From Planctomycetaceae bacterium (lineage in GTDB: Bacteria > Planctomycetota > Planctomycetia > Pirellulales > Pirellulaceae), in assembly GCA_027487485.1 (NCBI GenBank), contig JAIYDN010000010.1:122439-186438 (forward strand): 64,000 nt of DNA, in the 5' to 3' direction. Made by a program: the position numbers and the translations under genes. Shown here piece by piece: positions 46,648 through 54,896 of the stretch. The notes under the pieces were generated by a model. That model did not search any database, was not told the DNA's origin, and saw nothing but the letters and a program-made list of their open reading frames with translations. Within the stretch, counting starts at the first letter, position 1. Every line of letters begins with the position of its first letter.

Positions 46648-46741
46648 GCAAGGTATTAGAAGCGGGGGGGAAGTGAAACCATCGCAATACTTTTTTTGAT
46701 TTGCAGTAAGTGCATGGCACCTAGCTGTTCTTTCCCATACT

Positions 46742-46773
46742 CGTGCTCGATCACCCGTCTTCGAGTTGAAGTT
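46742..46773. repeat. 32-bp sequence shared with 44541-44572
   Basis: Identical 32-base block that includes part of the GTGCTC array and GTCTTCGAGTTGAAGTT. It lies 18 bases past the end of the bilin cluster and suggests recombination or duplication between the two sites. Confidence 0.85.
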
Positions 46774-46790
46774 TCGATGTTGAATACTTT

Positions 46791-47435
46791 TCAGACCGCG
46801 TCTTGGAAAGATGCGGCCACGTGAACCTTCATCCTTCCAAAAGGATAGGAAACTTGGAAATCGGGTTGCAGATAATCCTGAACGCGATGCTGCATTCCGA
46901 TGAAAAGAATCCCTATTTGATGGGCATTCAGAGTCTCTGCAATACGACCTGCAATGAAACGATCTCGTTGGTTCAAAAGCGTCTCAACAACCTCGCCCGT
47001 GGATGCTGAATTCACAGGCTCATCGTAGCGATTGACGCCTTCCGCTAATGACTTGCGAACAAGGTCATACTCGCGAAGCAGCAGTTCCGTTGACTCGGTT
47101 CCCTCCAGGGTTGCGCCTTGGGAAACAAGCCATTGGACTAGCTTATGGTTGGCGCTTCCTTTGGTGGCTAGTTCGTCAACAATCCGATGTTCCAGGATTC
47201 GATCCGGATGGCCGGTGAACGGAAGTGCATCCTGAAAAATAAAGGCATTCGAATAATCAAGCCTCCACGATTCGATTCCATGCTGTAGCTCATTCCAAAA
47301 GAAATCCACAACCCGTTGGTTGGATTCCATCGAACTGGCGGAGGTGAATTGGCTTTTTGCATCGCGAATCGGTTGGTCTAGCGAACCAAAATCATGTCGC
47401 GAATGGATAATCGGAATGATGTAAAGTTGACGCAT
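46791..47435 (-). CDS. Hypothetical protein, last gene of the bilin cluster
   Basis: A 214-residue soluble protein. The N-terminus LYIIPIIHSRHDFGSL and the C-terminal RDRFIAGRIAETLNAHQIGI with LFIGMQHRVQDYL resemble, in layout only, the His-containing strands of TraB/Tiki-type proteins. The middle is helical. It follows the 800-residue gene by 80 bp in the same direction and probably belongs to the cluster. No family is assigned with confidence. Confidence 0.65.
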   Translation of the reverse strand: MRQLYIIPIIHSRHDFGSLDQPIRDAKSQFTSASSMESNQRVVDFFWNELQHGIESWRLDYSNAFIFQDALPFTGHPDRILEHRIVDELATKGSANHKLVQWLVSQGATLEGTESTELLLREYDLVRKSLAEGVNRYDEPVNSASTGEVVETLLNQRDRFIAGRIAETLNAHQIGILFIGMQHRVQDYLQPDFQVSYPFGRMKVHVAASFQDAV

Positions 47436-47515
47436 CGCATTAGGTACCGTTGGTCAGGCTGCCAGCCTTTTGGTTTCTAAATTTGAACAAGCTGGCGGCC
47501 TGTCCCAAAACAAGC

Positions 47516-49918
47516 CTACTTCATTGCCGCCACATCGGCAAATGAAACTGGCTGAATTGATGCGGCTAGGGCGGCAGTGGATACCAGTCGTTTGTTTGCT
47601 CCTGGCTTTCCGGCAGCGCCGCTAGAGGACATCGTCGTAAATATTTGTTTGAGATACATTTCGATGGTTTCCGCTTCGTCCCGATCCAACTGCCCGCGAA
47701 TGGCATTGATCAGCTCGTTAAAGTTTGCTTTCGCACAAGGGGCACTCGATTCGAAGTTCTCTGGCCTGGCCACAATGTTCTGGCCAATCCTTTTTCGCCA
47801 CCAAGTCTTAAAACCAGCGACATCCCCAGGCGACGACAGCAGGAAGCTTGCCAATCCCCGAAGCATCACGGAATTGTCTCGAATACATGCCTCCAATCCT
47901 CGTTCACCCAGTTGCTCTTTGTAGGCTGGCGACGAATTGATAGAGGCGGTCGAGATACGTTCGGCCATCGAATTGCTGTGCTCATTGATTCGGAAGGCAC
48001 CGGTATACGCCGGAGCGGCCGAGGCTAGGCCCATCAGCAGTTCTGCGATTTCTGGGTACTCTCGAAGTTGTTCCAAAAGCCCGCGCAGGAACTCTACCAC
48101 CACCGATCCCGACAACTTGCTCAAGCGAATTTGCTCCACTTGGAAATACTCGTGCAGTGCAATCTCAGCGGCAGTTCCGCCGATGATGGCGGTTTCGATT
48201 GTCTTTTGGATCAACAGCTTGCCGTCTCGGCGACCGGCTTTGATGCCATGGCGTTCCAAGGATTCGTGACGTGGGGCAGCTTGATAACCGCGTTCTACCG
48301 CCGATATGGCGAAGCGGTCCGCATGAGCCGCAACCGAAGCCAATTTCGCATGTCGATCAAAACATCCCATGGCATCATCTAGATAGCCTCGGGCCACTTT
48401 CGCATCTTCTGGATCGGCATGAGTTTCCAGGACTCGAATCACGCGATCGTACACTTGCTTCAAGATGCCCACGTTGAATGGCAAGTTCGGCAATAGGAAC
48501 TTGGTTAGATACGCACGAAACTCGTACCCATTGACTCCGGATGGTCCGCTGGGGATCAACGTTACAATTTTAGAAAGCACAAGCCGAATGTCGCGGAATG
48601 CGGCTCGCTTGTCGGCTGCGAATTGGCTGAAGGTTTCGATGGCCCAGTTAGCAGATTCTACGGAGATCTTATCCACGACTTCGGTCAGTCGAATCGCCGT
48701 TTCGCTTCGACGCGCCACTTCGACCAGTTGAAGAATCGCGTTGCGGAAGATTTTCGCTGTGTCATCTTTCCAACGGGAATCAACCACCTCCAGCAACACC
48801 TTCAGATTGGAGGCCAACAGGCCAGAATGCGTCGATGGCATCGTGGGCAAGACCACTCGGCACCACACATCTGCGAGCTGAGATGTTTGCATATCCATCG
48901 GGCCGCAAGCATGGATGATCGCTAGTTCCGTAATCAATTGCCGATTGGCCATCGCGACTGCAGTCTGAAATTCGTCAGTGCGCAAAAGCCCAAGCGATTC
49001 GCCGCGTTCCAACAGCTTCACAGCGGCGGCATCTGCAATTTCGCCAGCATGAGTCGTCAATCGGACCGCTTGCAGCAAATGCTGAGCGTTGTCGGCCATG
49101 GTCTCGAAAAGGTCGCTCACCGCCATCGCAGCTTCAGGGCCGCAGCATTCGACAACTCCTTCCCGCAAGGCTAAAAACGACCAATACCATACTTCTGGGT
49201 TGTATTCCACTTGGTTCATCAAGCGTTCGATCAGCCACCCCGCAAACTGCTTCTTCATTTCCATGGGCGAAGGAGTCTTCATGACTCTGGCAACTTCTTT
49301 GATCAGTAACTCGAAGTCCCGTTTGCATTTGGAAACACTGGACACACCATACTGGGCTTTCACGTCAGGCATAATAGCCATAACACGTTCGGCTGCAAAT
49401 TCAGCGATACGGCGGTGGGCTCGTTGGATGGTTCCGCTGTAAGAAGCTTGGCGAACGAATGCGATCATTTGTTCAAAGACGGTATCGACAAAGGGATGAG
49501 CATGCGTTGGAAGTTCGCGCTGAGCGCCTTGCTGAAGAAAGTGAAAAAAGATTTCCATGTGATGGCCGGTTACATTGGTTGCGTCCAAATGTCCGACAAG
49601 CCACGAAAGGACTTTCTCAAAGACGATCTCGCAGGAACCTTCGCGAACGGCTTGAGCGGCGTACCTTAGAATGATGCGTCCATCTTGATGGCCTTTCTTG
49701 CGACGCATCGAACCGCTGGGGCCTTCGAAGCTGGGAGCAACGTCGCAAAATGCATGAGTTGCATAATCCACGATTTCGAATTCAAACTGCTGCATCATTC
49801 GCGATACCAGCATGCGGTGCGGAAGTTCTAAGGAAGAACCAAGTGCTTGCTCGTTCTCCAGCGAGGTAAAATAGCGACCTTCGGCAGCGGACATGACTTT
49901 AGAGAATGCACTATTCAT
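47516..49918 (-). CDS. Large helical protein of unknown function in the bilin cluster
   Basis: An 800-residue protein with no signal peptide or membrane segment. The composition is strongly alpha-helical throughout (for example RRIAEFAAERVMAIMPDVKA and FLRGLLEQLREYPEIAELLM), like HEAT/ARM-type or scaffold proteins, but I see no diagnostic repeat. The first 60 residues include SAAEGRYFTSLENEQALGSS and FEFEIVDYATHAF; the C-terminal 20 residues are Ala/Ser/Val-rich. AAGGAAG sits well placed before the ATG. Its size and position between a V4R protein and a hypothetical protein suggest a structural or scaffolding partner of the phycobiliprotein-like globin, by analogy with phycobilisome linkers; that is inference. 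Confidence 0.82.
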   Translation of the reverse strand: MNSAFSKVMSAAEGRYFTSLENEQALGSSLELPHRMLVSRMMQQFEFEIVDYATHAFCDVAPSFEGPSGSMRRKKGHQDGRIILRYAAQAVREGSCEIVFEKVLSWLVGHLDATNVTGHHMEIFFHFLQQGAQRELPTHAHPFVDTVFEQMIAFVRQASYSGTIQRAHRRIAEFAAERVMAIMPDVKAQYGVSSVSKCKRDFELLIKEVARVMKTPSPMEMKKQFAGWLIERLMNQVEYNPEVWYWSFLALREGVVECCGPEAAMAVSDLFETMADNAQHLLQAVRLTTHAGEIADAAAVKLLERGESLGLLRTDEFQTAVAMANRQLITELAIIHACGPMDMQTSQLADVWCRVVLPTMPSTHSGLLASNLKVLLEVVDSRWKDDTAKIFRNAILQLVEVARRSETAIRLTEVVDKISVESANWAIETFSQFAADKRAAFRDIRLVLSKIVTLIPSGPSGVNGYEFRAYLTKFLLPNLPFNVGILKQVYDRVIRVLETHADPEDAKVARGYLDDAMGCFDRHAKLASVAAHADRFAISAVERGYQAAPRHESLERHGIKAGRRDGKLLIQKTIETAIIGGTAAEIALHEYFQVEQIRLSKLSGSVVVEFLRGLLEQLREYPEIAELLMGLASAAPAYTGAFRINEHSNSMAERISTASINSSPAYKEQLGERGLEACIRDNSVMLRGLASFLLSSPGDVAGFKTWWRKRIGQNIVARPENFESSAPCAKANFNELINAIRGQLDRDEAETIEMYLKQIFTTMSSSGAAGKPGANKRLVSTAALAASIQPVSFADVAAMK

Positions 49919-50022
49919 GGTTCTTCCTTTTTCACTTATGGATTACAGGTATGCTTTGCCAAACCAAGGAGGATCTGCTGAGATAGCTAATCTGGTTCTT
50001 TGGTGTTTCAAAGGAATACCGA

Positions 50023-50676
50023 TTACGATTGGAGGGTTAGTAAATGGTTCAGAATTTCTTGATGGGTTTTGGAGCTAGTTCGCCAAGTACTTAGCTCTTC
50101 GATTCGTTTGGGATCCGACAGCAAGAAGTGGCTGCTGCTGAAGCCTTTCATAGCACATTGCGATTGAAGACAATCCACATCACGTTGGATAAAGTGGGAG
50201 AACATTCCCGCAATGATTCCAGCTGTTAGCACGTCGGCAGGGTACTTCAATTCCGCTTCTGTGATATCCGCCATGATGGCCCCTTCTAGGTTCAGGTCGA
50301 TGATTCCCTTCGCGAAGTGGGTGTAATCCAAAGTGAGCATTCCCCAACCGTTGTGGCCAAATTCTTGGACGACTAGGCTTTGAAAGAAAGCAAGTGGAAA
50401 CTCCTGGAGAGGTTTCTGATAGAATTCGGACCACGCATTGTCCAAGCCTTTGCCAAAGTTGCGTCCCCATTTGCGACCGCAATGGTAGAGTACTTTTTCT
50501 ACGCGGTCGCCGCACTCTTTCTCGAGAGCTCGGTGCAAACCTAACAAAAAGTCATTGGTCAAGGCAATCATGCGGCGACCGGATCGATTCACCAGCACGC
50601 CAGTTTCGACATTTGCGGTCATGTATAACTTCTCGACATAGTAGTTTTTGAATTCGAGATCAGTGGTTGCGATCAT
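50023..50676 (-). CDS. V4R-domain protein 2
   Basis: A 217-residue protein. After an N-terminal 55 residues, a V4R (4-vinyl reductase-type) domain spans about 75-190: VEKVLYHCGRKWGRNFGKGL then WGMLTLDYTHFAKGIIDLNL, then VLTAGIIAGMFSHFIQRDVD with the terminal Cys/Gly strand CLQSQCAMKGFSSSHFLLSD. V4R domains bind small hydrophobic or tetrapyrrole-related ligands in BchJ-type and DmpR-type proteins. The usual DHC of the last strand reads SSSHF here. It lies between the phycobiliprotein-like globin and the 800-residue protein. Confidence 0.78.
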   Translation of the reverse strand: MIATTDLEFKNYYVEKLYMTANVETGVLVNRSGRRMIALTNDFLLGLHRALEKECGDRVEKVLYHCGRKWGRNFGKGLDNAWSEFYQKPLQEFPLAFFQSLVVQEFGHNGWGMLTLDYTHFAKGIIDLNLEGAIMADITEAELKYPADVLTAGIIAGMFSHFIQRDVDCLQSQCAMKGFSSSHFLLSDPKRIEELSTWRTSSKTHQEILNHLLTLQS

Positions 50677-50765
50677 CTGCGTATCCAGGGTTCGTTAAAT
50701 CGGGCGTTGTGGGTATGGATGGTTTTGTGATGAAAGGATACGGGGCGGGTGCCATTCGGTGGTTG

Positions 50766-51263
50766 CTAAACAGCAGGTGTTGCCGGAGCAGGAAAGTCCG
50801 ACATAATCTCGATCGTGCGATTCAAGAAGGGTTCGAATACTGCAAACGCGTCTGGTGGCAAGCTTTGGCGGAAGCCTTGCTTCAGATAGGTGTAGGTATC
50901 GCGGTTGAATTCAGGAGTGAAGTTCAGACCAGCCAGGATCGTTCGCAACCAAAATAGCAGTTTCTCTTCCAGGGTCGCCATTTCGTCGAGAAGCATGGCC
51001 TGTGCCATAAATCGCGTTGTGAGCTGCACGTCTCGAAAGGCTTTTGCCCAAGCGCTCGCATGATACTTGTCGAAATTGGGATAACGTTTCCGAGTGTTGT
51101 CGATACAAAAACGAACAGCAGCTTCTTCATTGGTTTCAATCAATCCCAAAATGCGGAACCGTTCTGGAAATCCGTTGGTATAGTCCAAGACTTCTTGACG
51201 CTCTTCTGGGGTCAAGTAACGGCTGTCGCTGCCTACTAAGATTTCGGAGATACGATTGTTCAT
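50766..51263 (-). CDS. Phycobiliprotein-like globin (bilin-biosynthesis-associated)
   Basis: A 165-residue protein with the phycobiliprotein helical plan. SRYLTPEERQEVLDYTNGFP matches the start of allophycocyanin (ARYLSPGELDRIK), followed by RFRILGLIETNEEAAVRFC, FRDVQLTTRFMAQAMLLDEM and LEEKLLFWLRTILAGLNFTP. In phycobiliproteins the chromophore Cys84 is followed by an Arg86-Asp87 pair that holds the bilin. Here Arg77-Asp78 are kept, but the Cys position is Ala75. The only Cys is Cys53. It may therefore bind bilin or heme non-covalently, or via Cys53. It lies in the same run as a heme oxygenase and a bilin reductase. Globin-type proteins beside bilin reductases have been described in heterotrophic bacteria (my recollection, not checked). 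Confidence 0.72.
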   Translation of the reverse strand: MNNRISEILVGSDSRYLTPEERQEVLDYTNGFPERFRILGLIETNEEAAVRFCIDNTRKRYPNFDKYHASAWAKAFRDVQLTTRFMAQAMLLDEMATLEEKLLFWLRTILAGLNFTPEFNRDTYTYLKQGFRQSLPPDAFAVFEPFLNRTIEIMSDFPAPATPAV

Positions 51264-51300
51264 AATGTCAGTGGGAAAGGTTCGAATGTTTCTTAGTGGA

Positions 51301-52425
51301 TTAACTTGCGTTCAGGGTGCGTTGCAATTTCTCTCGCAATGCTAAGTTCTCAAGATTTAAAGCGATGATCCGATTGGCCATCTGTTCAATGGGATCAACC
51401 GGTTTGGGCTCGCCGCGACTTCGGCCCAGTTCCATGTTTAATTCCAGCACCAGCCGTTCGAGTTGCAGGAGGTACTCGTCGCCGGAGGATTCATTGCGGG
51501 GCGAACGAAGGTTGGATGGAACAATGGGAACTATGTCGTTGAGATGCGAGGACAAAGGTTCAGAGCGGGCTCGTGTTGGCTGGTTTTCCGAGCTGCGATT
51601 GGATTCCGTTTGCGAAGCGGCGGAGGAACTTGTTTTGGGAGCGACGGCCGACTTGGTTTCTTTGGCGGCTGTTGTCACTTTCGGTGGATCTGGAATCGGC
51701 TCGGCCGCCGATTCCTTGGTGACGGTGGATTCGCTCAGGGGGCTCGGTGCCGGTGGTTCGATTGGTGCTGAATCTTCTGCCGCTTTGGTTTGTGCATTCT
51801 GTTTCGCAGCGGCTTCTCTGGCTGCATTTTCTATGGCCGCAGCTTCTCTAGCAGCTGCTTCTTTGGCAGCAGCTACTTTGGCTGCTGCCTCGAGGGCAGC
51901 TGCTTCTTTTGCTGCTGCGTCCCTAGCCGCAGCTTCCGCTGCTTGTGCAGCTGCTGCCACTTCTAGATCAGCGGCCGCCTTGGCCTTCGCTGCTGCTTTT
52001 TCTGCTTCCGCCAATTCCGAAGCGGCAGCCGCTTCTTTCGCAGCTGCTTCCGCTAATTCCTGTGCCTTGGCTGCTTGTAAGGCTGCGTCATTCGCCGATG
52101 AGTCTAACGTCGGTGCCGCAACCGCCACTTCGGGCGGAGCGACGGGCTGTGAAACCGATTCGGCAGCGATGATGTCGGTTGGTTTGGTGGGCTCAACGGG
52201 GGCAGATGCAGCCGGTGCTGATACGTTGCCGGGATCGGTTGCTGCCAATGGCAAATCGACCCATGGTTTGCAAGCCGGAATGGTATACGTTTGTTCATTT
52301 CGCCAGTTGACCAATTGGCCAAGTTGGCTCAGCGGCATGCTGCCCAAGTTCATCGCTTGAAGCGAGCCAGCGACTGGCTTCCATGCGACGGAAGATTGGT
52401 TTTCGATTGAATTTTCAGATGCCAT
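51301..52425 (-). CDS. Alanine-rich rod protein
   Basis: A 374-residue protein. The N-terminal 60 residues (MASENSIENQ and PACKPWVDLP) are followed by a Pro/Ala/Val linker, then a roughly 100-residue stretch of EAAAREAAAK-type repeats that would form a single rigid helix. A Pro/Ser-rich segment follows, and the end is helical with NLENLALREKLQRTLN. No signal peptide. Strong composition bias also makes a long antisense frame, which was rejected. It may be a spacer or linker joining sensor proteins in the bilin cluster; this is inferred from context. Confidence 0.75.
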   Translation of the reverse strand: MASENSIENQSSVAWKPVAGSLQAMNLGSMPLSQLGQLVNWRNEQTYTIPACKPWVDLPLAATDPGNVSAPAASAPVEPTKPTDIIAAESVSQPVAPPEVAVAAPTLDSSANDAALQAAKAQELAEAAAKEAAAASELAEAEKAAAKAKAAADLEVAAAAQAAEAAARDAAAKEAAALEAAAKVAAAKEAAAREAAAIENAAREAAAKQNAQTKAAEDSAPIEPPAPSPLSESTVTKESAAEPIPDPPKVTTAAKETKSAVAPKTSSSAASQTESNRSSENQPTRARSEPLSSHLNDIVPIVPSNLRSPRNESSGDEYLLQLERLVLELNMELGRSRGEPKPVDPIEQMANRIIALNLENLALREKLQRTLNAS

Positions 52426-52536
52426 GGTTTCGAGATGCCCTCTCACAGTGGCCGAACAAACGCTGTGAGTCTTTCATTCCTTCGCGGTTGGGATGGCCTA
52501 AGATTCCAGGCCGTTTGGTTGTACAAGTTTTTGCCT

Positions 52537-53313
52537 CTACACGGATTGAACTTTCTTCATAATGTCTTTTCCCGTTGCGCCTTGGCTTCGCCAGAACGCT
52601 GCCGCATCGACTCGTTCCGCATGCGAGATTAGGAACTTGCAATGGTCGGCCCCCATGGCGTAGCACTGGATTTCTACGCAACCGAAGTCCTTTTTGGCCA
52701 AAACGCTAAAGACCGCAGAAAAGAGCCCGGCATAGAAGTAACACACCACTGCACCGATGTCGCCAAGCGTCTTTGCGACGGCGGACTCGTACAGTTCCAC
52801 ATAAAGCATGTCCCGCTTTGCTTCGCGAAAATCAAACTGCCAAGTGCCCCAACCTTCAATCGTAAGCGGCCACCACCAAGTTTCCAGCATCATGCCCATA
52901 CCCATCTTGGTGAAGTCCACTTCGAACTCACCCTGGGATCGTTTTACGAAGTTGCGCATGTCCTCCATCCCCCAAGCGTATCCGGTTTCGTACATGACCA
53001 TCCCCGCTTTTTCGCCCACTTCGTCTTCCAGCCCACCCAAGACGCCCGTGATGAAATCTTCGGTGACTCGAAGAATACGTTGCCCGTAGACGTTAGTGAT
53101 AATCCCTCGATGGCGATCGTGCTGGTAAAATTGGTCTGCGGTGTAGTAGTTGTGCTTGAAGGGCTGTACACCGGGAGTCATACGGATCGCATCGCGAATT
53201 TTGTCGTCCGCCTTTTCGTTGCGAATGCGCACAAGCGATTTCGAGTCCGGGGTACCCGAAATGATCTCGACGAACTGCTTGCTTTTGTCTTCAGCGGTGA
53301 TGACTTGAGTCAT
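52537..53313 (-). CDS. V4R-domain protein 1
   Basis: A 258-residue protein with an intact V4R domain in the C-terminal half. The N-terminal 110 residues carry NEKADDKIRDAIRM and HDRHRGIITNVYGQRILRVT. The V4R core follows: AGMVMYETGYAWGMEDMRNF, WWWPLTIEGWGTWQFDF, then IGAVVCYFYAGLFSAVFSVL and the diagnostic final strand VEIQCYAMGADHCKFLISHA. In V4R proteins this Cys-rich strand is a signature. It precedes the alanine-rich gene and follows the heme oxygenase gene by 80 bp. ATG at 53313 has GAAG upstream. It may be a bilin or heme sensor, or take part in bilin chemistry. Confidence 0.85.
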   Translation of the reverse strand: MTQVITAEDKSKQFVEIISGTPDSKSLVRIRNEKADDKIRDAIRMTPGVQPFKHNYYTADQFYQHDRHRGIITNVYGQRILRVTEDFITGVLGGLEDEVGEKAGMVMYETGYAWGMEDMRNFVKRSQGEFEVDFTKMGMGMMLETWWWPLTIEGWGTWQFDFREAKRDMLYVELYESAVAKTLGDIGAVVCYFYAGLFSAVFSVLAKKDFGCVEIQCYAMGADHCKFLISHAERVDAAAFWRSQGATGKDIMKKVQSV

Positions 53314-53393
53314 ATAAACTTCAGGTTCTTTCGGATACAAAAAGTACGTTGCGAATCACCAACAGTCTTGAGGTATATTGCTCAGCGGAGGAG

Positions 53394-54044
53394 CTAAGCT
53401 GTCTTAAGCTGTTGAGCTTGCTTGGGGAAACTATCCATTGGCAGTGCTGCATAAAGCGTATTGAGCAGATCCATGAACCGGACTGCTCCTTGAATCAGTT
53501 CCGTTTCAGCCGCAGCTCCTAAGTTCGCTTGGTCGACATTCTCTTTGAAGCTACGAAGCCGCATCGGTGTGCCCGCAGCCCCCTCCGTGTGATACTCGAT
53601 CCCCGCGACATCCCCAGAAGCTAATCCCAATGTTTTCCCGAGCGGCTTCGCAATCATCAGAGAGCCCATTCGGGAACCTTCCAGAATGTAAATACAACCG
53701 AGAATTGCATATGGGCTTTCAAGAGCCCAGTCTTTCATCTGTTCGACAATAGCGATCGTTTCGATCATGGGGGCAAAGCTGCCAGTGTTGAAACCGAAAG
53801 CTTGAAGATCGCGTCGAATGGTTTCTGTTCGAATCATTTCCTGCGTGAAGAAATCGGTAACTTCCGAACAGGAAGTCGCACAGGATTCGAGCGTTCCATG
53901 AATGTGCCATAATTGAACTAGGCCGCGCGAATAGTTGGTGGCCGTCATAGAACCGTCCAACATACCCTTGGAAAAGGCAGTTTGTTCGATTTGAAAGTGC
54001 GATGCGGAGATCGCTGAACGAACTAGATTCATTACGCTCATCAT
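53394..54044 (-). CDS. Biliverdin-producing heme oxygenase
   Basis: A 216-residue heme oxygenase of the bacterial BphO/HmuO type. The proximal heme ligand is probably His16 in SAISASHFQIEQTAF. The distal-helix signature is recognisable in ILGCIYILEGSRMGSLMIAK (compare LYVLEGSTLGG). No signal peptide; it should work in the cytoplasm, opening heme to biliverdin, CO and iron. It starts immediately after the bilin-reductase stop (TAAATG), so the two enzymes are made from one message: this supplies the substrate of the reductase. Confidence 0.85.
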   Translation of the reverse strand: MMSVMNLVRSAISASHFQIEQTAFSKGMLDGSMTATNYSRGLVQLWHIHGTLESCATSCSEVTDFFTQEMIRTETIRRDLQAFGFNTGSFAPMIETIAIVEQMKDWALESPYAILGCIYILEGSRMGSLMIAKPLGKTLGLASGDVAGIEYHTEGAAGTPMRLRSFKENVDQANLGAAAETELIQGAVRFMDLLNTLYAALPMDSFPKQAQQLKTA

Positions 54045-54896
54045 TTACCCTTGTGGTTTCTCGAACAAAAATTCTCGCATAAAGGCAACGGTCCAATCTG
54101 CGCCAAACAATTTACTGAGAAACTTGTTCCCAGGACTGTGTTCCATATGATGATGCTGGTAGGCGTGAAGCGCGTTGATTGCATCTTCATCCCTTGTTTG
54201 CAGTAGTAGGCTCTTCCCTACATCATCGCACGCAAAATGATTTAGGTACGCATCCATGTAGGCCAAGTAGCACTCTTCGATAGTGGGTAGATCAACGGCC
54301 GGAACATTCCTTGCGTAAGTGAAGTTTCCTTGTGATTCTTGAACAGCCCAGAAAGGGGGGGCTTCATTGCACGGTAGACCTGCAAACCGTGGAGCCAGCA
54401 TGCCCGTCAACATGGACGTATCCTCGGCAACCGATCCCTCGAGAACTGGAGTTTGAATGTCGACAAAAGCAACTCGAATCGCATCCCCGACCGCGATTAG
54501 TTCGGCAGCATAAACTGGCATGTTCTTTGGACGATTTGGGAAGATCCAGGTGTTGATGATCTCGTTCTTGCCCCCGTGGATATAAACCATACGAAGGCTA
54601 GCGATCGGGCGATCCTGAATTTGCAGTGACCATTCCGTAGCCTCCAAAAGCATTTTCCCGTGAAGCGATTCGCGCTGCGTGTACTGTTTAGGAATCAAGT
54701 TGCAGCGACTCAGATGCGAGCGCATTCGGGTTTTGGTTTCTTGAACCAAGGGTGCAAAGGAAACAGCATCTGACTTCAGAATCCGTTGGCTCAGCATTCG
54801 CGATTGTCCAGCGAATGTGGGTACGGTGCTTTTTTCGGTAGAGGTCCTGGAATAATACTGCGTTGGGAAATAGTCGAAGGTGAAGTTCGGATACAT
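54045..54896 (-). CDS. Ferredoxin-dependent bilin reductase (PcyA/PebS family)
   Basis: A 283-residue FDBR. The family core is clear: FAPLVQETKTRMRSHLSRCN, then IINTWIFPNRPKNMPVYAAE with LIAVGDAIRVAFVDIQTP. Aligned by eye to PcyA, the catalytic Asp105 corresponds to Glu132 and His88 to Asn115. PcyA Glu76 falls on a non-acidic residue. The Asn is as in PebS-type reductases, while Glu in place of Asp is unusual. It would reduce biliverdin IXa to a phycobilin, needing reduced ferredoxin. I chose the ATG at 54896; the frame is open to a GTG at 54995, but that N-terminal part does not look like the family. Confidence 0.82.
   Translation of the reverse strand: MYPNFTFDYFPTQYYSRTSTEKSTVPTFAGQSRMLSQRILKSDAVSFAPLVQETKTRMRSHLSRCNLIPKQYTQRESLHGKMLLEATEWSLQIQDRPIASLRMVYIHGGKNEIINTWIFPNRPKNMPVYAAELIAVGDAIRVAFVDIQTPVLEGSVAEDTSMLTGMLAPRFAGLPCNEAPPFWAVQESQGNFTYARNVPAVDLPTIEECYLAYMDAYLNHFACDDVGKSLLLQTRDEDAINALHAYQHHHMEHSPGNKFLSKLFGADWTVAFMREFLFEKPQG

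Noticed and set aside
51317..52360. A 347-residue plus-strand Ala/Ser-rich frame
   Set aside because: Antisense of the EAAAREAAAK rod gene; the GC-rich repeat keeps both strands open. The minus frame fits the operon.
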